DNA of 64,000 nt from Anastrepha obliqua (lineage: Eukaryota > Arthropoda > Insecta > Diptera > Tephritidae). This document shows positions 11,991 through 22,690 of the stretch, one piece after another. Within the stretch, counting starts at the first letter, position 1. Each line of letters opens with the position of its first letter. Position numbers and translations under genes: made by a program. Under the pieces are notes generated by a model. The model was not told the origin of the DNA and ran no database searches. It worked only from the letters and a program-made list of their open reading frames with translations. The stretch is from NCBI RefSeq assembly GCF_027943255.1, contig NC_072895.1, positions 26,758,001 to 26,822,000 of the forward strand, written 5' to 3'.

Positions 11991-12616
11991 GTGTTTGCCT
12001 CTTTTCGAGTTCTGCCAGTTCAAATCGCCACTTCGCGGAATTCGCTTTGAGACAATCGAGACAATAAAAAATAATTTGCAAACGATGGATTCTCAGAAAG
12101 GTTTTTTGAAGCATTTTGAGGAACGAGAGAAACGTTGGGATATATATTTCACTTACCTTGAAACCTACTTTGTAGGGACTAAAGAAACTAAGTACCAAAA
12201 AATAAATTTAAAAATTTCATTTTACTGACAACTCCGCGTTACTTTTTGAACAGTATTTGGTTGTAAAAGATACACATAAACGAATAGCAAATGTCATCGA
12301 CGGGTGTGAGTTTTGCAGGCGAATAAAAGCTAAATGTATTTGCTTATAAAATGAAAACAATTTTAATAACTTTTTACTGCTTTCCGAGTTTATTTCATTT
12401 ATACGAAAGTGAGTACGCACTATACTATTTTTTGTTGAAGTATGGAGTAGAAATGGAAAATATTAAGAGGTATCTTTACTTGCATGTAAGTGAATACAAA
12501 AAAGCGTATCGTCTGTCAGCACGAAGGTCGTGGGGTGGACTGAGTACTTTCACCCCGACATGCATTTAATCGAGTCGGAAAAAATTGATGATTTGATATT
12601 TGTCTCATTCTGTTAC
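11991..12616. other. No recognisable gene
   Basis: AT-rich DNA between the SINE and the first R repeat. Short overlapping open frames on both strands look like chance. Confidence 0.4.
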
Positions 12617-13352
12617 TTTTGAAGTGAAACTTCTTAGGCGTCGATGGACGAGCGAGAATGGAAAATAAAATTTCAAGGCCACGCAACGTTTTGGACATTT
12701 TCGTTCCGCCAGAGAGAAAAAAGATATAATGTGGAGGAAAAGGAGAGAGAGAGCTACTTTATAATATATTTTACATCTTACATTTTATGCTATTTTTCAT
12801 GGGTTTTTCCTTGTGGTTGCTAATTTCTAGTGAGAAATAACACTGCCTACTTTTTGGCGCTTGTTTGTTGGTGCAGTCTTGTAGGAAATATATTTTTGTT
12901 GCCTACTTTTCGGCGTTATATTTCCTTGGTGCCTACTGTTTGAGGCGTTATTTGGTCTGAATTTTTTTGGCGTTTTTGGCGCTTATTTCCGTTTCCTGGC
13001 TAGTGCTTGTGCGTACTATAAAGTGCTATCCATTCCGGCGTCGGATTTATTGGTATTGCCTTGCGGTAATTTGTGCCGTTGCTGCGGTCCTGGAATTGCT
13101 GCGTTTGTGCGGGTGATAAGCGCTCGGAGTAGTGCGCGTTGTTGCCACGGTTTGTGTCCGGCGTTTACCTACAGCGGCCGACCCTTCTCCGTTTTTTGTA
13201 AATTTTGTCTATTTGTTGTTGTCAATTTATTTAGATATATATTCCTTCTCTCTCTCTCTGTCTCATTCTCTCTCGGATCTCTCCCTCTTTCTTTGTCTGC
13301 CTCGAAAGTTTCAATTCTGTTATATGTACTACGTTACACGAACTGTTTTTTT
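12617..13352 (+). repeat. R repeat, copy 1 (unclassified, about 0.74 kb)
   Basis: First of three co-oriented copies (also 38144-38907 and the split copy 55165-59227). It starts in a T-run with GAAGTGAAACTTCTTAGGCG and ends with GTACTACGTTACACGAACTG and a T-run. Landmarks are AGAGAAAAAAGATATAATG, an internal motif TGCCTACTTTTTGGCGCT repeated about four times with variation (about 12840-12990), CCATTCCGGCGTCGG, and a CTCTCT tract near 13245-13290. No open frame is shared by the copies. GAAGT-GAA-ACTTC at the left end is a small palindrome, and AAGTTTCA near the right end is its inverted match. It could be a solo LTR, a retroposon or a DNA element. Confidence 0.85.
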
Positions 13353-13499
13353 AGTTTGTCGCAGTTCATTTTTTTCTTTCTATGCTAGGTGTGAACTGAC
13401 GTTTCGTTTTTAAAATTGAACACATTTTACTATAAACGAATTCAGTAAATTTTGATGTGTGAAAAATACTCGTCAAAAAAGTGGACATTTCGTGTGATA

Positions 13500-13650
13500 A
13501 ATTTTCACAAATTTTCCGGAGGTTCGTCCAAAATCAATTGTTGTCTACCAATAGATCAAGGCATCCCTTGGCGTTAGTATGAAGAGCACCAATAAGATTT
13601 TGCATGATCACCCTGTAGAAAAAAGATGTTGGATCGCATACAATTAAAAA
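13500..13650 (+). pseudogene. Mariner transposase scrap
   Basis: The + strand reads GGTTCGTCCAAAATCAATTG (VRPKSIVV) and then KASLGVSMKSTNKILHDH. Both pieces match the N-terminal helix-turn-helix region of the mariner at 16413 (GRPKSVV, LGISGTSIHSILHKHL). Intervening residues are deleted. Very short, so only probable. Confidence 0.5.
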
Positions 13651-13789
13651 ACAAACGTCCTGGAAACACACTCAAGACTGGACAAGTTTCAAAATTCAAT
13701 GCAAATCCAATTCAGAAACTTGAAAGTTGCACTTTTTTATACCAAAACTCATTGAGCTAAAAATCTCCGTAAAATTTTAAATAAAAACT

Positions 13790-15150
13790 TTGGCTCCTTT
13801 ATTTATATGTCAAGAAGGTCAGCCCAGTTTTCTTCGCCTGTAAATCTTTGTTCGGCAAGAAATGGAGTCGCTATCCACAGGTCGTGCTTTGGATGTACAA
13901 AGAAAAGGTTCTGCCAATTTTTACAGCTGGCTGCCTAGTTTGGTGGGTAGCTCTTCGGAAAGGCTATAACACCACTAAATTAGAGAGAATGCAGAGGATT
14001 GCGCTTACTTCCCATTGATCTTCAAGTTCAACCCATTGCCGCACCGAGCGCTATCAGGTTGAAGGAGCTTAGCCTATGAAAGCAAACTTCTGAAAGACAT
14101 GGTAGCATTTTGCAGCAGATTTTTTCTTCCTTCTTTGTACTTTGCATAGATCTCGCCATCTGCAAGCTGGGGTTTGAAGGTTGTGCTAGAGCTATCTTTC
14201 CAAATAGGCTGGTTTGGAAGGAGAGGAGAGTTTGTACGGATATAAGAGCCTACGTTTTCAGCGACGAATTCAAGGTGGAAACCGAAAACTAGTAGTGTTT
14301 TTCAAGCAGAGGTCTTCGCAATCCTGCAGTCGGGCTAAATACTTGCTAATGGGAGGGAGATATAAATATCTTTTCCGCTAGCTAAGCTGCGAACTAAACT
14401 CTATCATCGCCATGTTGCAGCTCTCCTCTGGTCAATTCGTGTAAGATCAAATGTCTCGAACATGCAGAAAACATTTATCCAATCTGTATTCCAGGGCATA
14501 AGGAACATAGAGGGAAATGAAATTGTCGATGAACCTGCCAGGAAGGGGTCGAAAGAACTGATATCAGTTGTCCCCATCTCAGACATCGATGCCCCCTTGA
14601 GTTTTATTAACCCTCCGTTAGACGCCACCCGGGTCTGGCCTTTTTCGATCCTGTTCGAGGATCCATTTCAAATGGCAGCTCAAGGCCGTTAGCTATAATA
14701 AAAATACGTTAAATTCACGTCCAATGACGAAAAAGCCAATCTGGCCAAACCCGGGTGCCCAACGGAGGGTTAAAGAGAAACTGAACAATTTCTTTCTTAA
14801 AAAAGCGCAAGAAGCCAGATTGAAGCCAAAAACACTTTGTGCTGGGTATCGAACGCCATTCAATTTCCATAACTTTCAAACTCATAGCAGTGTACACCGG
14901 TCGCTGTGTGATCGGAACTCATGCGGAAAAGCTTGGACTACCGCACAAACCACATTGTAGAAGCTGTAGGAATACTGCAGAGAAGGGGCCGTTGAACATT
15001 TTCTTTGCAAATGTCCGTGTTTGGCGGCTTGAGGTTCCTTAATGTGCCTTTTGGGGTAGACTGAGGCAGTTCTTCAACCTAAATCCCTTTTTTCTCATCC
15101 CCATATCAATTCAGCAGTGGATGGATGTAGATGGTTTTTCATAATTTAAA
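13790..15150 (+). pseudogene. Jockey-like RT thumb plus RNase H, family H1
   Basis: The + strand fragment begins in the region after the reverse transcriptase palm (YPQVVLWMYKEKVLPIFTAG, LVWWVALRKGYNTTKLERMQ). It continues through RNase H (EGNEIVDEPARKGSKE at about 14510) and ends with CRSCRNTAEKGPLNIFFANV at about 14960-15020. It is interrupted at 14611-14769 by a small TTAA-flanked element, and reading across the empty site would give the family-typical join. Stops and shifts remain elsewhere, so this is debris. It is the longest H1 copy in the window. Confidence 0.8.
14611..14769. mobile_element. 159-bp TTAA MITE
   Basis: Bounded by TTAA at 14607-14610 and 14770-14773. The left end CCCTCCGTTAGACGCCACCC pairs with the right end GGGTGCCCAACGGAGGG, giving inverted repeats of roughly 25-35 bp with mismatches. 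There is no coding capacity. It sits inside the RNase H family H1 sequence, and removing the element plus one TTAA restores a continuous host reading frame at that point. TTAA duplication with CCC/GGG ends is the piggyBac pattern. Confidence 0.85.
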
Positions 15151-16040
15151 GCAATCAAAAAATATTTTTAAGGTGAACACAGACTTTATAGGCCATGTGT
15201 ATATATATTTATAGTGTTTAGGTAAGAACTTTCTCACTAATATTTTCGTGTTTGCACAACATCAACTACACTTTCATGAGGCTGACTGAATAGCTTGGAT
15301 AGGCAGAGTGCCAATAAAGACATAAAATTAAAAATTTTTATAAAAAAATATTTATTGCAAGAATATAAAATAAAAATATGTACTGACAGCAGAGTGATGC
15401 TTGCAAACTCAGAAATTAATTTTTATTTATTTTTTTTTTTTTTCTTGATACGCGCATCCAAATACATATGAACAATTTTCTTTGGCTTTTTATATGTAGG
15501 CTTGAAATTTATTAAAACGCTTCGTCATCAGCAGCTGTAATTGCAAATAAACAAACTTTTGTGTGTGGGTACAAAGACGTTTTGCTGGTGGCTTTGCCTA
15601 ACAGGCTGACTGCGCAAACACAACGCGGCAGGCTAAACAACTTTCACTGTTGCTTGGCAGCATCAAAACAAAATGGAAAACTAAAAAAACAGAAATGAGG
15701 ATGGTGTGGCCGCAATAAAATATAAAATCTACAATACAAAGGGACAAAAACAATAATAAACTACGCAGCGCAAGAAATGGAAAAAAACACGTGCAAATGT
15801 CCAAATGTGCGCGCTTTGTATGGGATATTATGAATAAATTTATGACAATAAAAAACATTGCAAGAGAGCGCAGCTAAATGTGTGTTAAAGCCGCAGTGCC
15901 CGATAAATAAACACCAGAGGTTATAATTCAATACACCCCCTTTTTAATATGCTTTCTAATATGGCCTCTACTTTTTTAAAAATAATTAAAAAGAAAATAT
16001 TTTTTTTTTATTATTCAATATTTTTTATTATGCTAAAGTA
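15151..16040. other. No recognisable gene
   Basis: AT-rich intergenic or intronic DNA with T-runs near 15430. A - strand 86-codon open frame (15598-15858) is hydrophobic but has no support as a gene. Confidence 0.4.
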
Positions 16041-16044
16041 CTTT

Positions 16045-16220
16045 TATTATTATTATGAATAATTCTACGGAATCTCGGCAGGCAATGGCAAACCTCCGGG
16101 TGTATTGCTGCCATGAAAAAGTTCCTCATGAAAACCATTTGCCGTTTGAAGTCGGTTTAAAACCTGTAGGTTCCTCTATTTCGGGAACAACATCAAGACG
16201 CACGCCACAAATAGGCGGAA
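16045..16220 (+). repeat. SINE 3' fragment
   Basis: Contains TCGGCAGGCAATGGCAAACC and GCCGTTTGAAGTCGGTTTAA, then CACGCCACAAATAGGCGGA, matching the SINE body. The tRNA-like head is missing. It lies directly left of the mariner at 16239. Confidence 0.8.
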
Positions 16221-16238
16221 ATATTATTTTGTTTAATA

Positions 16239-17525
16239 CGAGAGGTGCCTTATATATGTCAGGATTTGGCAACCCTGGTGTTGCAATCTGGCAACTGACA
16301 GCTGTATCGCAAAGTTTGACATTTTTTGGCTTTTACGTACTCAGAACGTTTTGAAATACCAGCGCTATTTGTGTTGTTTACAGTAACTTAAAAGATTCAT
16401 CTCGGTCCAAAAATGGAACTAAATCGTGAACATTTTCGTGCAATTATTTTTTACAACTTTCGACGTGGATTAACTCAGCAACATTGCATGGATGAACTTA
16501 ATTCATTTTTTGGCGATGAAGCTCCATCAAGGACCAGTGTTTATCGATGGTATGGTGAATTCAATCGTGGTCGTAGTTCACTCCAAGACGAATTTCGTGA
16601 AGGTCGTCCAAAATCCGTTGTTTTTCCGAAAACCATTGATGCTGTGCGCGAACTGATATTGCAAGATCGTCATGTGAACTATCGTGAGATTGAGACAATC
16701 TTAGGCATTAGTGGGACCAGCATACATTCAATATTGCATAAACATTTGACTGTCAAAAAAATTTGTTCGCGTTGGATCCCATTCGCTCAAAAAAAGGCTC
16801 GTGTCGATTGGTCGAAGGAAATGCTCAAAAAATACGATCGCGGGGCTTCGAAACACGTCTATGACATCGTGACAGGTGATTAATCATGGATTTACGCGTA
16901 TGAGCCCGAAAGTAAACAGCAGTCGACCAGTCGACTGTAGGGATGTTTCAAGATGAGCCAAATCCAACAAAAGTTGTTCGCGCACGAAGCACTTCCAAGC
17001 AAATGGTCGCCTGTTTTTTCGGAAAAACTGGACATGTCGCAACCGTACCACTAGAACAACGTAGAACAGTAAATTCTGAGTGGTACACAACCATTTGTTT
17101 GCCAGTTGTCTTCCAAGAAATTAGGAAAACCAATCGCTAAAGACGGATCACTCATCACCAGGACAATGCGAGCTCTCACACATCGGCTCAAACAACTGCA
17201 TTTTTGAGCACCCAAAACATCGAATTAATGGGGCATCCGCCGTATAGTCCTGACTTGGTACCGAATGACTTCTTTTTATTCCCGTACGTAAAAAACAAAC
17301 TGAGAGGTCAACGTTTTTCGACACCTGAAGAAGCGGTTGCGGCATTCAGAATGCATGTTTGGAGGTACCTCATTCAGAGTGGCAAAAGTGCTTCGACAAT
17401 TGGTTCAAACGCATGCAAAAATGTATAGATCTTCATGGAGAATATTTTGAAAAACAATATAGTAATTTTCGATGATTAAAATTTGTTTTTGTTCTCTAAT
17501 CCCGACATATATAAGGCACCCCTCG
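16239..17525 (+). mobile_element. Mariner element, nearly full length, inactive
   Basis: A 1,287-bp element flanked by TA (16237-16238 and 17526-17527). The inverted ends CGAGAGGTGCCTTATATATG (left) and CATATATAAGGCACCCCTCG (right) agree at all but a few positions over about 29 bp. The transposase starts at 16413 with MELNREHFRAIIFYNF and keeps the helix-turn-helix region for about 150 residues. It then hits a TAA at 16881, exactly where the TGDESW motif of active relatives has Glu. A few residues before this are deleted (IPFAQKK), and later frameshifts follow. The catalytic motifs HQDNASSHTSAQ and PPYSPDLVPNDFFLF (DD34D type) are recognisable downstream. Confidence 0.93.
16413..17428 (+). 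pseudogene. Mariner transposase, broken
   Basis: Coding part of the 16239-17525 mariner. In active relatives the enzyme binds the inverted repeats through two N-terminal helix-turn-helix motifs and cuts with a DDD triad, here the Asp before the TAA, HQDN, and PYSPD. An in-frame stop at 16881-16883, a small deletion before it and at least two frame changes after 16883 prevent production of an enzyme. The first 156 codons remain open, which would give a DNA-binding domain only. Nothing suggests host use. Confidence 0.9.
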
Positions 17526-17527
17526 TA

Positions 17528-17890
17528 GTACGAGCCGGAGGTTAGATTTGATTCTTGTAAGCGACAACATTAGTTTTGTCACCTGCTTCTTCAATATCGC
17601 CGATTAATGTTCACCATATTCCTTTAATTCTAGACTTGGAATTTTTTTGATTTCTTTAAAATCTGTTTTAACAGCACTCATCCTGCCTTTGGAATACTGG
17701 TTTTTATAAGAGCGTTACTGCTTCCTCTGTCAGTGATGCAGCGAACCTATTTGCCGATTTCTTTTCGTGTCTGAAGAAAATCTTCAGGAAGAACATTTGG
17801 CAGCCATGCGCCAAAATTTCTCGAGGAAATTGTCTTCTACATTTGACTTCGGTTCAGTTGTTCTTTCAGACGATGATGTAGTTGAGGGAT
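17528..17890. other. No recognisable feature
   Basis: Sequence between two transposon remnants. I see no motif or repeat match within the window. Confidence 0.35.
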
Positions 17891-17894
17891 GGTT

Positions 17895-18480
17895 AAAGAT
17901 TAATAATTTTCCTCCCTAATGGTTTGGTGGGGAATGTCTTGTAAAGGTGTTACATCTCTTCATTTCTGCGAAAAAGAGGTTAAGACCGGGGCAAAAGTGT
18001 ACCAAGAGAATATCATAGAAGGTGTGTTGAAGTAGTTAAGCAGTACGCTTTTCAATGGAGAGCGTTAGATCTTCCATCAAGATACTGCTCCAGCTCATAA
18101 GGCAAAAACCACCCAGCAGTGGCTAAAAAACAATATTCCGGGGTGCATAGCCTCAGAAATTAGGCCGTTTGGAAGTCCATATCTGAATTCATTGAACTAC
18201 AGTTTGTCGTCAGAATTGGAAAACAGGGCCTGTCGAAGAGCTCACAGAAATTTGGAGAGTCTCAAACAATCATTGGTTCGAGCAGTGACGTCAATATCTC
18301 TGGAAACCGTACGTGCTGCAATAGCTGAATGGCCTAATCTTTTGAAGACTTTTGTAAAAGCAAATGGCGATCATTTCGAATGAAAGTGTTTTTTTTTTAA
18401 TATTTAACTGATTAAATAAAACTAAATTAAAAAAATGATTATAATTCCATATCTATAAGGAACTTAACTTATAACTGAAC
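17895..18480 (+). pseudogene. Tc1/mariner-like transposase C-terminal fragment
   Basis: Broken + strand frames give FCEKEVKTGAKVYQENIIEG, then FHQDTAPAHKAKTTQQWL with the second catalytic Asp. SPYLNSLNYSLSSELE follows, where relatives have SPDLNPLDY, so the third catalytic residue is Tyr here. The frame 18192-18383 continues with an intact-looking C-terminus ending NGDHFE. Stops and at least one shift lie upstream. The N-terminal half is absent. It belongs to the same broad group as the element at 28945-29802, which keeps a similar MDYSLW site. Confidence 0.8.
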
Positions 18481-18499
18481 TTATGGCAGGACTAAGTAT

Positions 18500-19040
18500 T
18501 ATACTGGAACCTTATGAATCGCATATTTGTTAATATTGAAAAATATCATAAAATCATATTTTCTAAGCTTCAAAACTCCCTTATACCCTTATCTATTAAT
18601 TGTACATATCTTGCGCCGTCTGATGTGATTAAAAATTTAGGGATTTTCATTGATTCAAGGCTCAATTTTATCACGCACTTAGTGGAGAGGCTTTTGTGCG
18701 TTTCGCACCACATTCACACCATTTTTCAGACCTGAAACCTTCCCAAGAATCTCGCTGTTGATTGATTAGTCCATTCCCATAAAGTGACAGAAGTACACTC
18801 CAGGCAGTATCATTTATCTTTGATCTCGTTAAAGGCAAAATTTATGGCCCAGCTCTTCTAGAAAAAATACACTTTAATGTACCTTGCAGAAAATTTTGTT
18901 CCTTTAAGATTTTTCGCGTTGCCTTTATTAGTGCTTTTAGTACCAAAGCGCCACTCGTTAGAACGCCGTCTGACGTAATTATCTCTTCGTTGAACCTTTC
19001 TGGGGCTAACAGATATTTCAAATGCAAATAAAAATTACTT
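18500..19040 (+). pseudogene. CR1/jockey-like reverse transcriptase C-terminal fragment
   Basis: The + strand frame at 18514-18735 contains SPLINCTYLAPS-like residues and then DVIKNLGIFIDSRLNF, the conserved segment just after the YADD palm in non-LTR reverse transcriptases. Further on, 18780-19030 reads FIFDLVKGKIYGPALLEKI and NVPCRKF, typical of the end of such proteins. The frames are not continuous. Same family type as 5940-6515. Confidence 0.65.
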
Positions 19041-19149
19041 TCTATGTAACTAATCAAAATAATATTTAATTATCAATTAATATTTTATTCTTAATAATGA
19101 TTAATTATTAATTTCGTTAAAATTCTATTTTTACTTGTACTCGTATATA

Positions 19150-20464
19150 CAAGGTGAAATCCAAATTAAGCAAAACTGAACTCATATAGAAATGACAGGA
19201 GCTTTGTTCCGATAACTTCGAGTTTATTTATTCAAAATAGTCTCCTCTGGCCTCGATACACTGTTTTGCGTGATCTCAAAGCTTTTCGAAAGAGTGTTTC
19301 AGTTCATTGAACGGGATGCCCTTCAGGATGTCGGTACAAGCCCTTTGGATGGCCTCTTCGGACGCAAAATGTTTTCCTTTCATGACCAAATGCGATTTTC
19401 CGAATAGGTAGAAGTCACAGAGAGCCATATCAAGCGAACATGGTGCGTGATTGATGCTGAAAATGCGACTTCTAGCCAAAAAATTCAGTCACAAAAGTGG
19501 ATCGCTGAAATGGTGCACTATCATGCAATAAACGCCAGCTTCCTCCGTCGCGGTATTCAGGGCGGATTCAGCGAATGCGATTCAACAAACGCTACAAAAC
19601 GCCAAGATAGAAAATTGCATTGACGGTTTGGCTCGTTGGCACGAACTCCTTGTGGACAATTCCTTTAGAATCCTAAAAACAAACGAGCATCGACTTGATT
19701 TTTGACTTCTCCAAACGAGATTTTTTGGGTGGTGGCTCATCTGGGCCTTCCATTCGGCACTTTGACGCTTATTTTCAGGTTCATGTGGAAAACACCACGT
19801 GTCATCACCAGTTACAATGTTGTAAAGGAAGTTCTCGTCTTTTCCCGCCGCTTTAATGAGGTATTTTGAATGTTAAATTCTGGGCAATTTTTGGTCTTCA
19901 GTTAACTTGTGTGGAATAAACGTGCACGGAACTTTCGTAAGCCCAAATGATCAGTTAAAATGTGATGAGTCGATGTTTTGGAGATATTCAACTCCGATTC
20001 TATGAATTTCAACGATCATTTCGGTTCATTTTTCAAAAATGTACGAACAATTTCGATGGACTTTTCGGTGATTACTAATTCTGGGCGGCGGCCCGTGTGT
20101 TCATTGTCATTTATGTCTTCACAACCATCTCTAAAACATGTAAGCCACTCATGAACTCTTGCACGAGATAGACAATCATCGCCATAAACTTGTTTCCTCA
20201 ATTCAAATGTTTCGGTAAAAGTTTTACCGATTTTAAAAGGAAATTTGATATTAGCTCTTTGTTTGAAACTCATTTTTGTACCGTTGACACAAACATACTG
20301 ACACTTTAAACGCAATAAATTCGCTTCTCCTGAACCGAATGTCACGAAGCTTTCTCTGGAAGTCAGCACGGGATGCAACTTCCAACGCACTAACTCATTA
20401 AAATGATGGCGCCATCAAAAACCTATTCATGACACCAGTCTTGTTTATTTTGGACTTCACCTTG
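19150..20464 (-). mobile_element. Mariner family 2, long copy
   Basis: A 1,315-bp element flanked by TA (19148-19149, 20465-20466). The left end CAAGGTGAAATCCAAATTAA and right end GTTTATTTTGGACTTCACCTTG are inverted repeats over about 30 bp. On the - strand the transposase starts with MSFKQRANIKFPFKIGKTFT (inside 20016-20390) and includes VHEWLTCFRDGCEDINDNEH. Its C-terminal part appears at 19276-19479 (NHAPCSLDMALCDFYLFGKS; relatives have PPYSPDLAP). Several stops and frameshifts disable it. A deleted sister copy lies at 42623-43577. Confidence 0.9.
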
Positions 20465-20466
20465 TA

Positions 20467-20834
20467 CTTTTCTCTATTCAACGATTTCTGACGTTGATAA
20501 TTTAATTGAACTATACTTCTTAATCATAAATATTCTAAAATTTGTATTTTAGTTTTCAGTTAATCGCTTAAACGCCTGTTCTTAATTTTGTTAGATTAAT
20601 GAGTAAATAAAAATAAATAGTTAATATTATGGTCGCGACGTATCTGTATAGTTTTTTACACACATTTGACATTTTAGTTCCAAAGAAGTTTTCTCTGCAA
20701 AAACGAATTATATTTTTACTTATTCAATTAATTTAAAATCATTACACACAACTGTACATCTTTCATTTACACAAATCATTGCTACTTACCACTACATATG
20801 CGTTAATAAGTTTCGTTTTGATTTCCATTTGTAG
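20467..20834. other. sha: Sequence upstream of the first sha exon found
   Basis: AT-rich, probably intron of sha, ending in the acceptor TTCCATTTGTAG at 20834. No exon or promoter is recognised. Confidence 0.4.
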
Positions 20835-20945
20835 AATGCTCTCTTTCGCCATTTGTGAGTGGTTCATCATCCGAGAAAATCCCGTTTGTATTTCTGCCAC
20901 TGCGCGGCCAAATCATTTACCCCAGCAGAGAAATCAGTTTTCCAG
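20835..20945 (+). CDS. sha: shavenoid, most 5' coding exon found
   Basis: A 111-bp exon between acceptor TTTGTAG and donor GTAAGT. The supported frame begins with two bases completing a codon and reads CSLSPFVSGSSSEKIPFVFL, then PLRGQIIYPSREISFP, ending with one base (G). That base joins AA of exon 28165-28298 to make Glu, so phases match. The alternative ATG frame at 20836 would hit a stop inside the next exon and is rejected. This is the start of the extracellular domain; it has no initiator Met or signal peptide, so at least one more exon lies upstream. The following intron is 7.2 kb and packed with transposons. Confidence 0.75.
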
Positions 20946-21589
20946 GTAAGTCTACTGACAAATGCACATATTTACACTCGTATACTGACGCACACAATGA
21001 ATAAATAAAGGGTGCCTCATTACAAAAATGTCGGTTAAATGGCTACCACGTATGGCATTGGACCTTCTGGCGCAACTTTCGATGACATTTTGGTACGCTG
21101 ATGGCTAAATTTTTTATCGCTCTCCGGTTTTTGCGTTACTATCGTACTTCTTTCTATCGTTTCTCACAAAACGGATTCTTCTCATAGCTCTATGTCTCGA
21201 TGCAATATTATAAGCACACTACTATAATATTCTTTTCTACAAATATAGTTCATACTAAAAATACAACAAAAAACATATAACAGAAAATTTTAAACTTTCT
21301 TCAAATTTTTTTTAAAAATGTTTCAAAACTTCATCAAAATTTTCAAATTTTGAACCAGAATTTATCTAGGAAGTTTTAAATCAAATACCATTAATTTTTT
21401 GCGACTCCTTTTATTGACGGTGCTAAACTTTTTTCCACATAAAAAATTCAAGAACGCACTTAAAAGATTTGTCAAAATCAAAGTATTTTTTAGTTAATCG
21501 AAACTAGTACTTTTTTGTACTGAAACTCAAGGGGCCATAATACTATATACCCAGAAAAATTATTACATGGCTTTGTTGCAGTATGAGCC

Positions 21590-22690
21590 ATGGTCGCAGA
21601 AATGCTTGAAATGCCACTCTGACATTCCCTAAGTAGCACTAAAGCAACGTTTTGTTACCATTATAAGACCTCCAACAGGCAGATATCTACAGCCAGCCAG
21701 AGGTGTTGATGTAATGGAGACGTTTGATGGAGTTTAAATTGGTGCATTGCCCCTGGCAATCGAAAGAAGGGGCACAGAGTGACCTTAATCGTCTGTCTGA
21801 GAACCCCACACATTTACAGAGAAAGTGCTCAACAGTCTTTTACTCTGAAAGTTCCACACAGCTTCTGCAATGGGAGTTAAATGGTAAACCTAACTTTTCC
21901 ACGTGTGTGCCGATCGTCCAATGGCCGGTAAACCCAGCTACGAGTTTGGATATTGAATGGCGTTGAGTCCTCAGAACTATCTGCACCCTCCGTCTATTGT
22001 ACTGGGGCAAAGGGCTGTCGAAATAGCACATGAAGAAATTGAACTCCATCTGTTTTGCGCCTTTCTGAGAAATATGTTGTGCAATTTCCTTTTAACAACA
22101 GTCAGGGGGATGTCGATGACCGGGTAGGAAGTCTCTGAAACCAATTCAGTCCTCTTCCTGGGAAGCTTATCAGTAATCTCATTTCCCCTATTTTTCTTTG
22201 TCCTGGAACCCAGATCAGAGAGATGTTACCTGCACACCCAAGAGATTTGATATCTTCCTTACAGCAGTTGACCAACTTGGATCTGCACCATGGCATTGTC
22301 AGAGCCTTGATCGCAGCTTTACTATCGAAAATAGTATTGGTATCTCTCTCGCTCCCGCCTTCCTCAAGCATTTTGCATGCCTGCAGGATGGCTAAGACTT
22401 CTGCCTGAAGAACACTAGGAATATTCGGCAGTTTTAAGGAAATAGATAAATTGGCTGATCTACAGAAAATCTCTGCTCCGAATCCCGATTTCTTCTTGGA
22501 GCCGTCCGTGAAGGCAGAGGTATCAGTATCAGGTATCCAATCCTGCCTACTTGGGAAGATTGCCCTGGTATGACCCTCAAACTCCAGTTTGTGGAAAGAG
22601 AAATCTGTGCTAAGTTCACAAAAATACGGTCTTAACTGTCCAGAAATGCGACCATGCCCCTTGAGAGATTGCCGCCAAAGGCCAACCTTC
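21590..22690 (-). pseudogene. Jockey-like RNase H fragment, family H1
   Basis: The - strand reads FDSKAAIKALTMPWCRSKLV, with Phe where the family has a leading Ser before DS(Q/K)AA. Next come SLIWVPGQRKIGE and HSISKLVAGFTGHWTIGTHV, then HCRSC. The order matches the copies at 10400, 13790 and 61620. Several stops and shifts. It lies inside the first large sha intron, antisense to the gene. Confidence 0.8.

Noticed and set aside
12617..13352. R repeat called as a solo LTR
   Set aside because: TG and CA could be placed near the ends, but the shared sequence continues to T-runs outside them and no 4-6-bp duplication is clear, so class is left open.
20836..20945. ATG-initiated frame in exon 20835-20945 (MLSFAICEW...)
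   Set aside because: After splicing to 28165 it reaches a stop within about 20 codons. The non-ATG frame continues through every following exon.
21005..21080. Mariner end at GGGTGCCTCATTACAAAAA
   Set aside because: Only one short end-like word; no partner inverted repeat or transposase nearby.
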